A DNA stretch of 64,000 bases, taken from positions 806,001 to 870,000 of the forward strand of contig LATX02000154.1 in assembly GCA_001466705.2 (NCBI GenBank), given 5' to 3'. Made by a program: the position numbers and the translations under genes. This document shows positions 25,812 to 39,000 of the stretch, one piece after another. The first letter of the stretch is position 1; each line of letters begins with the position of its first letter. Origin of the DNA: Moniliophthora roreri (Eukaryota > Basidiomycota > Agaricomycetes > Agaricales > Marasmiaceae). The notes below the pieces were generated by a model. That model searched no databases. It saw nothing but the letters and a program-made list of their open reading frames with translations, and was not told where the DNA came from.

Positions 25812-28556
25812 ATGACCCAAAAGATTCGATCCGCTGAAGGGCTCCTTCGTGTCGTTCCTCCGCCAGGAGCGGCTGCGATGTTCGTTTTTCTTTATTCTCC
25901 TCTCGTGTGGTGTCTAAGGATTCTACAGCCTGCCCAAGGAAGGAGAACCGAACATCCTGACCACATCGGCCTTGCCCTATTGCAATAATGTTCCTCATCT
26001 TGGTAATTCCATCGTATATTAGGAGAGCGACATCTCATGCTATTGCAGGAAATATTATTGGAAGTGTCTTGAGTGCAGATGTCTTCAGCCGGTGCGTGTG
26101 ACTCGTCTCTGCTCAAGATTTTTACTCGACTCAAACTTGTTTTACAGATATTGCAGTACGTGGTCTCTCTCTCTCAGGATCTGCCCGTAGTTCTTACGAC
26201 TCGACTCAGGAACTCGCAACATCAATACCCTATACATCTGTGGAACAGACGAATATGGTACAGCCACAGAAACTCAGGCGTTGAAGGACGGTGTGACGCC
26301 CAAAGAACTGTGCGACAAGTATCACGTCCTGCATAAAGAGACATACGAATGGTTTGATATTGGGTGCGTGTTATTGGTTCTTGCTCACTGTGTATCTCAG
26401 CTGATTTCAACACTGTTTAGCTTCGATTACTTCGGCAGAACCTCTACCCCACAACATACCGAGTGCGTTATTACACTCAAAAAGCGAGCTGACATTGAAC
26501 TATGTAACAGGATATGTCAGGAAATGTACAAGAATCTCGGGAAGAATAGTTTCCTTGAACGGCAAGACAAGGATCAGACGTATTGTGAGGGCTGCGCGAA
26601 GTAAATGAATACATCACTCGTATCCATGGGCCAGGGCTGACTGCTGAACAGGTTCCTGGCGGACCGTTTTGTAGAGGGGGTTTGCCCGCATTGTGGCTAC
26701 GAGGTGCGCTTTGAACTCTTCGCCCCAAGATCCCTATGAAATCTTTCCGGTAGGATGCTCGAGGCGATCAATGCGACGGTTGCAGTCGTACGCTTGATGC
26801 TATTGAACTCATCAAACCTCGATGCCTCGTCAACAAATCACACAAAGTCATCACCAAGACATCTATCCATATGTATCTCAAATTGGACGTCCTTCAACCT
26901 AGAACGGAAGAGTGGATTAAGAAGTCATCAAAGAAGGGAAAATGGTCTTCAAACTCGACCGTTAACCCAGATGGTGAAATAATAGATGCTCGTATGAAGC
27001 AAGGCCTTCAGCCAACACCTCTGACGCGAGATTTGACCTGGGGTGTACCGGCGCCTCCTCTTGGAATACCCGAAGACGAAGTCATGAAGGGAAAGGTTCT
27101 ATGTAAGTCAGCTTTCAATGCATCGTCCTGTCAACTCTCATTCAGTTCCCCACAGACGTTTGGGTAAGCAAACGTTCAAGTTCGAATAGGGCGGACGTTG
27201 ACTGATGGTTCATCCATGCCAGTACGACGCACCAATAGGATACCCCAGTATCACCGCCAACTACACACCCGAATGGAAGAAATGGTGGTTCAGCGACAAT
27301 GAGAGCGTGAAGCTGTACCAATTCATGGGCAAGGACAACTGTTATTTCCATACAATTTACTTCCCGTCTGTCCAAATTGCCGATGGCAGGGATTGGACCA
27401 TGTTACACCATATCTCCACGACAGGTTCAGTCTACGTGGACTTGTTATGCTTGTTTCTACTGACACGCTTCTTTCAGAGTACCTGAACTACGAGGGCGGG
27501 AAGTTCTCTAAGAGCAGAAATCGAGGCGTTTTTGGACCACAGGCGAAGGAAACAGGTGTACCAGCCTCAGTCTGGAGGTACTATCTACTCTCAACCAGAC
27601 CAGAGACTGGCGATGCCATGTTCTCGTGGGTAGAGTGTGTAAGCACAGACCACACTTCTGGAAGTGTTGCCACCGATGAACTCATGATATCCGTAGATTG
27701 CAGCGAATAACAATGTGCTGCTAAACAAGTGAGGGTTGTATCACCGTAGGCGAAGCCACTTATCTGACCACTGTTATTCTGCAGCTTCGGCAATTTCGTG
27801 AACCGAGTTCTAAAGTTCACTGCTTCTCAGTACGACAGCACGATCCCAGAAAGCGGAGACGAGCCGGGACCACTTTCTCCCAACGACGAGCATGACGCAG
27901 AGTTCATTAACGACGTGAACGGTCTGCTCAAAGAATACGTCAACGCCATGGACATCACCAAACTTCGCCTCGGTCTCCAGACCATCATGCTTATCTCCAA
28001 CCGAGGAAACAGTTACCTGCAATCGTCGGGATTGAATAAAGCCCTCATGACCGAAAACCCCAAGCGATGCGCCCAAGTTGTATCCCGTGCCGTCAACCTC
28101 ATTTACGTCCTCTCCGCCCTCGCCTATCCTTTCATGCCCGCCACTTCCGAGTCCATACTCAAACAGCTGAATGCACCAGCTCGATCCGTTCCTGATATCC
28201 TCTCCACGGATATTTTGGCTGGACACACGATCGGAAAGCCTGAACATCTGTTCAAGAAGATTGATGAGGGTATGGCGGAAGTGTACAGGAAGAAGTTTGG
28301 TGGAGACGAGTCGAAGGAAGCCGCACCTACCGCACCCCCGAAAGGGAAAGGTGCGCAGTCCAAGGCTAACATACCTCCGGCAGAGAAGACACCTGCAATG
28401 CTGGCTAAAGAGGAAGAAATTACGGAACAAGGAAACTTGGTGCGATCCTTAAAGTCTCAGCCCAAGACGAGTGAGGTTGAGGCAAAGATAAAGGAGGAAG
28501 TTGAAAAGTTGAAGAAGTTGAAGTCGGAGCTTGCTCTACTCTTTCAACAGACCTAG
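25812..28556 (+). CDS. MES1: Methionyl-tRNA synthetase, cytosolic type
   Basis: Charges tRNA-Met for cytosolic translation. Fourteen exons: 25812-25879, 25929-26002, 26049-26091, 26148-26155, 26210-26363, 26421-26462, 26511-26600, 26652-26703, 26754-27102, 27156-27163, 27223-27424, 27478-27638, 27697-27728, 27785-28556; 684 residues. Class I motifs: the HIGH-type site PHLGN, the KMSKS-type loop GKFSKSRN, the zinc knuckle with CEGC and CPHC, and [14 protein letters not shown]. There is no N-terminal GST-like domain as in yeast Mes1; instead the C-terminus, after a Lys/Ala linker, looks like a WHEP RNA-binding helix pair ([16 protein letters not shown]). Two exons are only 8 nt long and carry parts of the motifs RYCRTRN and YVWYDAP. 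Its promoter contains the inverted-repeat element. The symbol follows yeast. Confidence 0.93.
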
Positions 28557-28930
28557 AGATTTCAAGTTAGTCTGTTTGTCGTGACATGGAAAAGGGACGG
28601 TAAAGTGTATTTTGTGTATACGTACAGATCTAATATAGTAGAAGTAGTAGAAGAAAATCCAAATGTGCCACTAATGCAGAGTTAACCTGGAGATCGTATG
28701 GAGCCCGCACTGTTCTCATCTCCGTGTTTCGAGTACACAGGGTATGGCTAGGTATGCCGACAACACGCGTCAGCAGGCTTCGCGTGTCTGCGTGTCTGCT
28801 TCCCACCTGCGTTGAAGCAAAATAAGCGGAGACAATCTCCGGTCTTATCTCTGGACATTGACAAATCCATCGAACTCGCAATGTCCTATAAAAGCCAGTA
28901 AACCACGAGAGTGTGCTTTCATCTAATAAG
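28557..28930. other. Intergenic region
   Basis: 374 bp holding the 3' end of the synthetase transcript and the promoter of the dehydrogenase gene. A purine-rich stretch near 28636-28650 and a short cgtgtctg duplication near 28785 are the only patterns noticed. Confidence 0.45.
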
Positions 28931-30120
28931 ATGGCACCTCCAGTGTTTTCTGAGGCTGATATTCCCGACCTTACTGGCAAGGTCATTATTGTAACTGGTC
29001 AGTATTTCTATGCACCCTTAATTCCTCAGGCTGATCTCTAGACTAGGTGGCAACAGTGGTATCGGCAAACAGACTGTTGCAGTGTTAGCCACCAAAGGCG
29101 CTAAAGTATACCTTGCTGCTCGCTCCGAATCCAAGTACAATCAAGCCATCGAAGATATACGAAGATCTCACCCAGATTCCACGAAAGGACAGATAGAGTT
29201 TCTTCAATTGGATTTATCTTCAGCGAAAAGCGCCAAGGCGGGTGCAGAGGAGTTCAAGAAGTGGGTTGCGTGGCAGCAGAAAAGGCATTTCATAGCTAAC
29301 AAAGTGCCAGGAAGGAAAGCACCCTTCATATTCTATATAACAATGCTGGCGTGATGGGAACACCGAAAGGAAAGTTATCAGAAGACGGTTACGAGTATGT
29401 GAGTAATGGTTTGTCTTCCCGTCGCTGCGTTATGGACTTACCTCTCCTCCTTAGCAATGGGCAGTCAATGTATTCGGTCCATTCGTTTTCACGCATCATC
29501 TCCTTCCATTGTTACTTCAGACTGCGGTGTCGTCATCCCCAGGGACCGTTCGAATCATTAATACTGCTTCCGATGGTGCCGGTCAAGCACCTAAGAGCGG
29601 TATTCCTCTCGACGATCCCACCGTTGGCAGCAAAGCAACACCCTTTCAGTGCTACGGTCACAGCAAGATGGGCAACATTTTGATCACTCGGCAGCTGGCA
29701 AAAAGGTATCCCTCGATATGGAGCTTTGCACCTCATCCTGGTCCCGTACAATCAGAGCTCACGAAAGATTTGGGGATCCCGAGGCCCGTTATGTGGGTCC
29801 TGAATGTAAGTCTCTTGGAAAAATCTTCACGATGAATACTGACTGGAACGGCAGCGTGTCTTATTCAAGCCTGTAGAGTACGGTGCTTTGACTCAGCTGT
29901 ACGTTGGTACCTCACCGGACATCGATGCTGGCAAGAATGGAATGTACTTGGTCCCCCTTGCGTGAGTTCATGTTCTGACCAGTGTCCGCAATATCTTACT
30001 GATTGCCTGAATAGTAAATTCGAGTCCAAGCTGCCACATCGTCAAGCGAGTGACGACGAATTTGGTGCAAAGGTTTGGGAATGGAATGAGGCGGCAATGA
30101 AGAAGCATGGAGTAGATTGA
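28931..30120 (+). CDS. Short-chain dehydrogenase/reductase
   Basis: NAD(P)-dependent oxidoreductase of the retinol dehydrogenase/WW-domain oxidoreductase type common in fungi; substrate unknown. Exons 28931-28997, 29047-29260, 29311-29398, 29455-29805, 29855-29961, 30015-30120; 310 residues. The cofactor loop TGGNSGIG lies near residue 25, followed by LAARS, the structural motif NNAGVM near residue 105, a Ser in IINTASDGAG and the catalytic pair in YGHSKMGN, then a substrate region starting HPGPVQSEL. No signal peptide or membrane segment, so probably cytosolic. The first intron splits the glycines of the cofactor loop. It follows the synthetase gene on the same strand with a 374-bp gap and precedes the BAR gene by 178 bp. 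Confidence 0.9.
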
Positions 30121-30298
30121 AGTCTGAGGACCGTTTTAGTCGGGGTTGAAGATTGTGCTGGCTGCAGATTAATGATTTCACCCGCCGTTTCGGGTTTTGC
30201 CTCAGTTATCTTATCTGTCTGCGAATAGATTTCCATTTTTGATCTCCTTCCTTGATCTGCATTGCACAGTTTGGAGTTGATTTCCTTCAGCCATTCGC

Positions 30299-33194
30299 AT
30301 GATGGCCGCCAATCCTCCACTTGCTGAACGACTCGATATCCACAAATCATGCAAATCTATCGAGAATCTGCTTGCTGTTTTCAATGACTACTGTGAAGCT
30401 GCCGGTGCAATCGTTACGTTACAGAAGAAGCTGTCAAAGGCATTGAGGGAAACTGCGGGGATGAAAGTGACGAATGATATTGCAGGTATGGTAAATCTCT
30501 GCTTGTTCTAAATATCTAATGAAAAATTCTTGGAGCCAATGCCTTGAACTCTAGTGCCGCCATTTTCGAAGCTTTGGGAGGTATTGACGCCAAATTTGCC
30601 AAAATTGCCGATAAGGAGTACGATGCGATTAGTTCAGAGGTGAAGAAGTGGTTCAAGAAGCTTGCAGTACGTTTGGAACAGCTTTTAACCAAACATTATA
30701 TACTATAATTAAACAGCTCTACAGAAGGAGGAAAAGGCTCACGATGAAAAGATAGCTGCAACAAATGCCAAGATCAAGCAAGCGGGTCAGCCTGAATTTC
30801 GTCATTTCGCATTTTTTACTCATCAGTACTGAACAGGTCAGGTATATGAGAGAAGGTCCAAAAAGAATCCTCGGGAAGCTAACGACGAACATGCTCGTTA
30901 TATCAACCTCATTAGTACCGTTGGACCTGAGATATCACAGGAGAAGCAGTGAGTGCAGCTTATTGATATCCCATGCCACATCATGTCCGTCTTTTCGTAG
31001 TAATCATTCGCTCCTGGTCACCCAACGACACACATCTACAACGTACAGTCTCGCAGCCTGTGTATCAAGAGTAGCCGATGCGGAATGGACAAAGGCGTGT
31101 GAAGGCGTCCGGCGTTTCTCACCAACCATTGGTAAACTAGGAGAATGGCGAGCGTTGTGTGAAGGAGGATGGACTGGGCCTATCCCACAGGATCTTCCTG
31201 ACATCGACTATCCTCCGCAGCAGCCTCTAGCCGACACCGATCACCCCGCACTCATGAGACGATTTGAAGACGATGAGCGATATACAGCCCCGACATTACG
31301 AACTTCGCCTACCGGAATGGAACATTTTCCCGAGCAACCTGGAATGACCACTGGTACTAGTACGCCGACTTATGAACGAGAACCAGACTTCTCGTCTCCA
31401 CAACGACAATATCAGGTTGCCAATGATACCCCCAGCAGAGAGAAAGCACCCCCCACTTCTTTCAGTTTTTCAAATAAATTCGTCGATGACAATACCGGTT
31501 CTGTTCGATCGCTGTCCGCTTTTCCTTCTCCGCCGACACATTTTCCACTTCCCCAGGTTTTAACTCAACGTCAACAGCAACCGTTGTCGTCCGCTCCTAG
31601 CTTCCCAGCATTAGCGCGACCTGATCGTTCGCCAGTCGCAGAAACTGTTGAAGACAGCCCGGTTCCTACAAGATTGCCTACTGTGCCTTCCTCACCCGTA
31701 CAAAAGAAGCTAATTGATACAACACACCCTATTGACAGCATTGAGGAGTCAAATGGTGTTGTATCGGATGGCGCGTCTTCTGGACCGAGTCGCTCGAAGG
31801 CAGCACGGACGGAAACGCTGGACCCTAATACATACCGCTCTCCTGAACCTATAACAAGTTCTACCAGTGAACAATCTCCATCGCCGTCCAGGCCTTTTGC
31901 AAGGGGAGACTATATGACCGAGGAACCTGAATCCATGGCCGGCATTAGGTCCGGTAACAGGCAACGTACAAGCTTTGACGGCGGGAGGTCTAAAAGAATT
32001 GAAAGATCAGATACAAATACAAGTAATGGAAGCATAGTGGCTCAGATGAGGAATCGGTATACGAATAACGTGCGTTATCCTCTTTTTCTGTCGGTCTAGT
32101 TCTCAAGTCATTTGTAGTCTGGGAGCTCTTCTCCGCCGCTACCCAAAGACATCCCTCGACTACCAATGAGTGTTGGTGACCTGGCATCAAAATACGGCAG
32201 GCCTACTTCACCTAGTGGTTCACGCCCGCACCCGTCGATAGATACCCAAACACGTCAGGCTGAGCCGACAACTTTTCGAGAAAGGGAGTCTCCGTCTACC
32301 GCAGGTTATCGATCTACTGGAGTACGAGAAGGACCCCCAGCATCACCACCCAGCGTACCTGCAGCACCGGCAGACGACGACTTTGCTGCTCGTCGAAGGC
32401 AGCAGCAGCGTGCAGAACAAATGGCTGAGCTGGAGCTTAGGGAGAAGGAGCAGGAGCTAAGACGACGAGAACAGGTCATTGAACAGCGGGCTCGTGAACT
32501 AGAGAAGGAGCGAGCCCAATTAATGCTGAATGCCAACGCTAGTTCCGCCGCCGAGTCCTCCAACAATAATAGTAATACCACCGCAACCGTAAAGCCGAGG
32601 GAGAGGCAATTGTCGTTTCAGCAAGATCAGCTTCGTAGGCCCTTGAGCGACAACTTGCAACTGGAATCTTCACCGACGTCGCCCTTGAACATTTCTACAC
32701 CACAGCCAATTCGGGGAGCTCTGCGCCATTCACAATATTCTGCTAGTGCTACACATTTAGTTCCACCTTCAGCATCTTCGAGGCCTTCCTACGGAGGCAT
32801 CGACGAGGACGGCGAATACCGTCGTCCAAGAAGCAGCAGCAGTCGGGATCCCAGTGTCACGAGCACGACATCGATATCTGCTTCTACTTCTACTTCACCG
32901 GTGATGTCCTCTGCGCCACCAACGCGAGAGAAGAAGGGGTGGATGCGGCGGCTGTCTATGCCTATTGTTGCCGGTAATCCATTTTTGGATTCGAAGAAAC
33001 ATACTAGCAATCATAGCTATGGTGGCAAAGGGGGCATTCTATCGTTGGACTCGAGGAAGAATGGGGGTATAGCGTCATTCATGAAAGGTGGTATGGTCGG
33101 TGAGGACGGACGGGTAATGGGTGGGTCGAAGAGTTATGAAATAGGAAGCGGGATCAGTAATCGGTCGGTGACGAACTTTAACGATAGACGATGA
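30299..33194 (+). CDS. BAR-domain protein with long disordered tail
   Basis: Exons 30299-30485, 30536-30666, 30725-30785, 30837-30948, 31001-32069 and 32118-33194; 878 residues. Residues 1 to about 260 are a helical BAR/IMD-like module (ERLDIHKSCKSIENLLAVF, KWFKKLAKEEKAHDEKI, TYSLAACVSRVADAEW, GEWRALCEGGWTGPIPQDLP) of the kind that binds curved or phosphoinositide-rich membranes. The remainder is Ser/Pro-rich and probably disordered, with one coiled coil of alternating Glu/Arg/Gln near residues 590-635 and a basic-hydrophobic patch (KKGWMRRLSMPIVAGNPFL) close to the C-terminus. The family is widespread in fungi and resembles yeast Ivy1 in its N-terminal module; a role in membrane traffic or vacuolar signalling is inference. 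Two ATGs in a row begin the frame (30299 and 30302). Confidence 0.85.
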
Positions 33195-34205
33195 TATGGA
33201 CTCTTTTTTTATCGCTCTCTTGATTCCCTGTTGACTCTTCACGGTCGACGACCCATCTTTGCGGACACACTAGTAATGTTATCATGAGGTAAGAGTTATG
33301 CTCTATTCTACAGTAGTATATAGTATCTTAGTATAGTGTGAACACTATTATCGCGAGGCATTCTGAACACGAACGTTTATGGCAGAATCTTGGCGGTGAC
33401 CTCAGAGCCGGCTTTTGGGCTGCGTTCTCACACTATCTTTGTTTGCATTTATGGGATTATCGGTCACGCTCAGCGCTCGAATCTGTATTGACGATGTAGA
33501 ACAGTGGAGGAAGTCAACAACAATGGAAGTTTAGAAAAAGAAACGGACAAAAACTAAGTATAATAAACGGTAATTTATGACGTGTGTTAAGTATATGTAT
33601 GTGCTAGATACAAGATGAAATGTTGATTTGACTGTGGATGATGCGGGAAAAGGAACTATGTGACAATTTGAACGGAAACGGAAGGAAATGGAGGATTGCT
33701 TTAGCCCTGGGCGTGAAGAAGTGACAGCATCTTTACATGCTGCGCGGTGGAAGTAGTGGCGCTGGAGCGGTGAAGGAAGGGAACCCGGGATGATGAGGAG
33801 AGGTGGGGACAAACGAAGAAAACGGGTGTTGCCGCTTGATTTAGCAACTGACATGATACTCCAGGGGTGCTTGTACCCTTACGCCCGCCAAAGGGCCGTG
33901 GAACTCTGCATGTGATGACGCTCTTGACGTCGAAGAACTTTCCACGAAGACCTCCGTTAGAAAGCATACGCAGATACGGTTCCGAGGTGAGAAGCTGCTT
34001 CAATTATCAACCCAGATGCCTAACAACATTGTGTTCATGCAAGGGAACAATACTGTGAAGACAGCGGGCCAACATTTTGCGGTCGGGAATGATAGATACG
34101 CAAATACTTCTTACGTGATATTGGGTGTTATATCTTGTAAAGAGTGGAGGAATGAAGTCGATAATATAACTTCCTGCAGCAACCTGGGGGTAACGGGCTT
34201 ATACC
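33195..34205. other. Convergent intergenic region, about 1 kb
   Basis: Contains the 3' regions of the BAR gene and of MED19. A small perfect hairpin (six-base stem, TGAA loop) lies at 33333-33348. Open frames on both strands up to about 108 codons overlap and are not supported. Confidence 0.45.
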
Positions 34206-35796
34206 TCATGCTCCTTGTGGCGTAGGCTGCTGTATTGGAGGATCCTATACGGGAAAGTAAAGTGTTCAGGACCGAGTGGACACCAATCACACAATGGAAA
34301 GGGCGAGATTTCGGAACAAGACATCACAATCAAGACTTACCATTCTCTGTCTCTTAATCGGTCGAGGTCTGACGCCATTATTCCCCGCACGAGCACCGAT
34401 GATGGGTTTCCCAGGCTGCTGAGCAGGTGCTTGCTGATATTGAGCAACACCATTAGTACCATAAGTTCCATTGGCTGATGGCTGAGACTGTGGTGGCGCG
34501 GGAAGACCATAACTGCTTTGTTGCATAGAGACTGAGTCATCATGCTCTCTCTTTTTGCCTCGGGGCGGTTGCTGTTGTTGATTCGCCGCAACCGGTGCTG
34601 TTCCTGGAAGCGTCACGGAAGCTGAACCAATTGAGCTGGCACTCAACGGAGGTGCACTTAATGGATGTGGTGCGGTTGCCGAAGTCGGTGTAGCAGTCCG
34701 AAGAGGTGTAGCCGCCCTAGTACCTGGCCCTGGAATCTGGACCGGAGACGGGACATGGGGTTTCTGATTCAGATTGTGCACGCCGCCCGGAACCGCATTC
34801 GCCGAGGTGGAGCTAGGTCGCGGTATTGTAGGTGCAGGTGTGGATGAAGAGGAATGTGCGGCAGTTCCCGAGGGTTGGGGATGTACATGTGGACTGGGTC
34901 GTGGCGTTGTCGTAGGTAAAGGTTTTTGAGGTAATGGAGTAGATGTTCGTGGAGCAAGTGAGGAGGGGGTTGGTGCTGTAACTGCAGTCGTTGAGGAAGG
35001 GGTAAATGAACCGCCTCCTGGTCGCGGCGTCGAGGCTGTGGGTGTGGGGTGTGACTGAGCCTGCGCACCTTGCGCCTGCATCTGAGCTTTTGCAAGGCGC
35101 TTCAACTCTTTCTTTAGCACGGGTCAGCAAATGCTGCTTCCAGTGAACATGATTAGATAGACAGACCCTCTTCTTCCGATCTTCTCGCGCCTGCGCTGAC
35201 TCCAGTATCAGGGCACTCGGATTCCACTGCGTTTCGAGAGTTAAAGAGACAGCCATAACAGTAAAATTCTGAAACGTACACCTTTGAGCCCTTCCAGCGA
35301 AACAGTGAAAGCTTCCTGCTGCGTCCTGAGGTCGAAAGGCGCGATTTTCACGCGCTGCTTGGGTGGAACTTGTATGGTGGTGGTAAGGAAGTCATCTTTC
35401 TTCATCGAGTGCTTTCCTAGAAACAATTTTTTCTCTAGTCATTCTGGAAAAGCCGGGCAGTGGCGTACCAGGTACACCCTTGATGAGATGCTTATAGGTA
35501 TTCTTTTTCTTCTTTTCACCCTTTCCACCGCCCTCGTCATCGTCAGCATCATTCGCATCCGCCGCTGGTGTTGATACGACTTCTTTTCCCTTGCCCTTGT
35601 CGAAAGAAGTGGGAGATGTCGGGTCGGTCGGAGGAGGAGGTCGAACGTATTTGTCGTAGGCGCCTTTAAGGTAAAATTGACCGAGCAAATCATTGGTGCT
35701 TTTGATATACTCTGGACGAGGATGAGTGGAAGGTGGTGGCGGAAGATAAAGAGGGGAATGGGTGTTTGAAGGACCAGCAACTGCATTCGTTTGCAT
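34206..35796 (-). CDS. MED19: Mediator complex subunit 19 (Rox3)
   Basis: Subunit of the Mediator head module, which links transcription factors to RNA polymerase II in the nucleus. Exons in coding order 35469-35796, 35280-35416, 35167-35226, 34341-35111 and 34206-34244; 444 residues. Seen: DLLGQFYLKGAYDKYVRP near residue 35, a Lys/Glu/Asp-rich insert, TYKHLIKGVPGKHSMKKDDFL, KQRVKIAPFDLRTQQEAFTV, and a basic helix KKRKELKRLAKAQMQ. Then comes a very long Pro/Ser/Thr/Gln-rich stretch, and a C-terminal basic end PIKRQRM followed by the separate last exon coding PPIQQPTPQGA. The family is often shorter; the low-complexity insert accounts for the extra length. The start at 35794-35796 is the first ATG that gives a typical N-terminus; a more distal ATG at 35889 is in frame. 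Confidence 0.88.
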
Positions 35797-36023
35797 GGCT
35801 GCTGAGAACAAGTTGCGGTTTCTACAATCAGCCTTGTTGCCCCTTGTTTTGCTCCACCGTAAGCCGGCGGCAATACTGACAAGGCGCATCTATCTATCTA
35901 TCATACTTCCGACTAGATTTGCACTACGACGTAGATATGTACTGGATATGTATGTACAATCAATATCACCGTTCAAGTCGTAAAGTCCATTACAACGTCC
36001 ATTAGTGTCCTTTTTATCACAGT

Positions 36024-39000
36024 TCAGGCCTCCTTCTCGACGCCACCATCCATTTGTTGATGTTTGAATCGCTTTCTGAAGCCTTGCGTGACTTCGTTGG
36101 CCTTATCTTCTGCTTCTCGACCAATCCAAGCAACCTTTCTTGCCATGCTCCATTGCATCAGCCCTCGGTGCCTCCGGTGAAGCTCACCTCTGCGGTTATT
36201 GTAATCCTTCAACCCAGTTTTCGCCCCTCGCAATCTACCGCCAATACCTTCCTTACCGCCGTTTTTACCACTGACCTCGTCCTCAGAGCTCGACGAGGAG
36301 GAGGAAGAGGAAGAGGAGTCGTCACTGTCACTGTCGCTTTCATCGAGTCCTTCATCATCACCAAGAGTTTCTCCACTCTGTTCCTCAGCACCATCTAGAA
36401 CCTCCATCACATCGGCCATACTCAAATCCTTGTCCGCTAGATGATGATGATACCCACTAAGTCCAGGCCATACCTTGATCTTCATCTCCAAATCGCCGAT
36501 CTTCTCCCCAATGTCCTCAGTAGCGTTGAAGCGACTGCGTTCCATCACATTCCCCTTGTTCTTCCTGAGCGCCATTTTGATTGTTACCACCTCTTCATCT
36601 GGCACGGCCCTCAACCAAATCGTCCCAAAGACAGGTGTTTGGTCGGGACCCAACACCCGCTTCCTAAATTGAACCAGAAGACAGCTAGAATACCGCTTCT
36701 TCACGGGAAGTCTTATGGGTTTGTCGCGCTTCTGGTGCCACTCAGCATTGCCGCCATCCTCTTGTTTAGGATAGACCTTGCCTTTTCCATAGAGCGTGCG
36801 TAAGAGAATTCTGCAAGACGAAAGCTCCGCAGGTAAACCTGGTACTGCTCTGATGGACTCGGGGTAAATCTCCAAGGTTCCAGTCTCCCAGCCAAGTAGC
36901 TGTCTTGGAAGCTTGGCCTGTACCGACCTAAACAAGAGGGAGCACTTCATACGACCAAAGCCCACACCACCAGCAAGGGGGAACGAATCGGTCAATTGAG
37001 AACGATTCTTTAGGATCTTGTAGAGAGGAATGACGACTACTCCAATAAGTGGGTCGGCTTCATGCAGTCTGGAATCGCGAACAGCGATCATGACGATGCT
37101 GTTGCGCCAATCCTTGATGAACTTCTCTGTTCCAGCGTCGAACTATACCAAGACACGTCAGTGAATCTTCCTGACCAGCAGCTGAATCGCTCACATAGGG
37201 ATTATTAGCCTTCATTTTGGTCCTTGTTCGGTAAACCATTTCGTGGTTGATTATAATAGTACAATATGGGCTAGGAAGATCATCACTGTCCTCCTCTTCT
37301 ATGTCCTTGTTCGCACCGCTTTGCCTGACTTGGGGAACCTCGACGCCATTGATCTGCTCAAGCCTCACGCTAAGAATACCACTTGGCCATTCCTGTGGAG
37401 GAGGAGATGAGGCAATAATTTCATCGCTCCTTTCTTTGAGGTCTTCCCTCTTCTGCTGCTCAATTTCGCTGTTCTCCTCGTGGTTGCGCCCTTCTGCCTC
37501 ACGCAGCTTGTCCTCAGCTTCCTCGACGATTTTATGCTTAATCTCTTCAGCATTTTCCTCCCTGTTCGAGAGATGTTGTTCGAGCGTCGTCTTGCTAAAA
37601 TATCCCAAGGACCATCGGAGTTGACCCGGCCAGCTGGTTCCATCATCTCCCGTAAATTCATCTTCACGGTCAGAAATACGATTCTTGGTCTCGGAGGATT
37701 GCATAACGTCCTTGAGGGGAACTTCGACTGTTCCGAGAAGATCGTCAGCGGTAAAGCGATCTGTAGAGGTACTCAGGCTAAACTCTCAGAATATACTGGT
37801 ATGCATACCGGAGTCCCATAGTTGCAACCTCAGCCTTTCTTGAGCATTCAGCTCGGCGGGTCCGACGAGCATGAAGCATGTTTCTTCCCACACAGGGTTC
37901 GACTCGTTCTGAAGAATTCTGTATGATTCCGTCAACTCGGTACTTCTTTCCTTCATTTCCAATGGCTTACCGTGTAAACCAGAGCGGCTTACCCCACTTT
38001 GCCCATCCTACTGCAACGTACGGATCGCCAGTTCTACCTTCACTCGACTTCCACATTTTTGACGAATCTCCTTCCTTGAATCCTTGTGCACTCTTAATTG
38101 TCACAACGATTATGCCAGCAGATTCTGTATCCATCTTCTCTCTTCCCATGAGTATGGTCTTCAGGTCCATAGTAAGACTTCTCGGCGCGACATATTGGGC
38201 AACAGCCTCGTCAATGGACCTCTGTAACCAGTTGGACAGTCCCGGTATATCCATCACGTTCATAAAGTTCTTCGCCAAAGGCGTTGCTGTCAATGACACC
38301 TTGGGCTGACCTAGTAACGTCAGTGTCATGACGGACAGGAATGGTGGATTGGGAGTGAGTTGCAGCCTCAAACGCGCCGTAGTCAGCAGCCCTGTCACTT
38401 CCGCCCATACTGGAAGGACGACGCCACCCGAAAGCCAAAACTGCATCAAGAGGTGTATGTTGCCCGAACGACCACGTAGGCCAGCATTCTTTGACTGTGC
38501 ACGAGCACGGTAGGCGATGGCTACTTCGAGATTGACAAAGTCCCCTTCTTCGGCCTCCATCCCATCTCGTTCTTCGTTAGCGTCACCTCCATCGAGCCAG
38601 CGAACGCCAAGGATACGAACGGATTCTGCACCTTGTCCTATATCAGCGACACGAACACCGTTGATGAACTTTGGGAGAGACGCTTGGAGCGCGTCTTCGA
38701 GCATATCGGCCAATGCAGTAAACAGTGATGGATTCACTATAGGCCACAGTGCATCAAGGAATGAATTGAGCCAAGATGCGGTCTCGGGGTGCTTCTGTGC
38801 TGGATTCCTGCTCCATTGTTTCTATGTAGTCGTGTGACGGAGGGTTAGCATTCAAATCATAAGGAGTCTGAGTTCCTTCACGTACCTCGACGGTTTGCTC
38901 CTTCTTCCTTGGGACCAGCTTGTCCTTCGTCTTCTCGTATTGACCCCAGTAAAATACCGTGCCACCAATGCCCAGCGCCAATGCGAAACTCCCGACACTA

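Noticed and set aside
27810..28430. Minus-strand frame of 206 codons
   Set aside because: It is antisense to the last exon of the methionyl-tRNA synthetase, whose protein sequence is clearly conserved.
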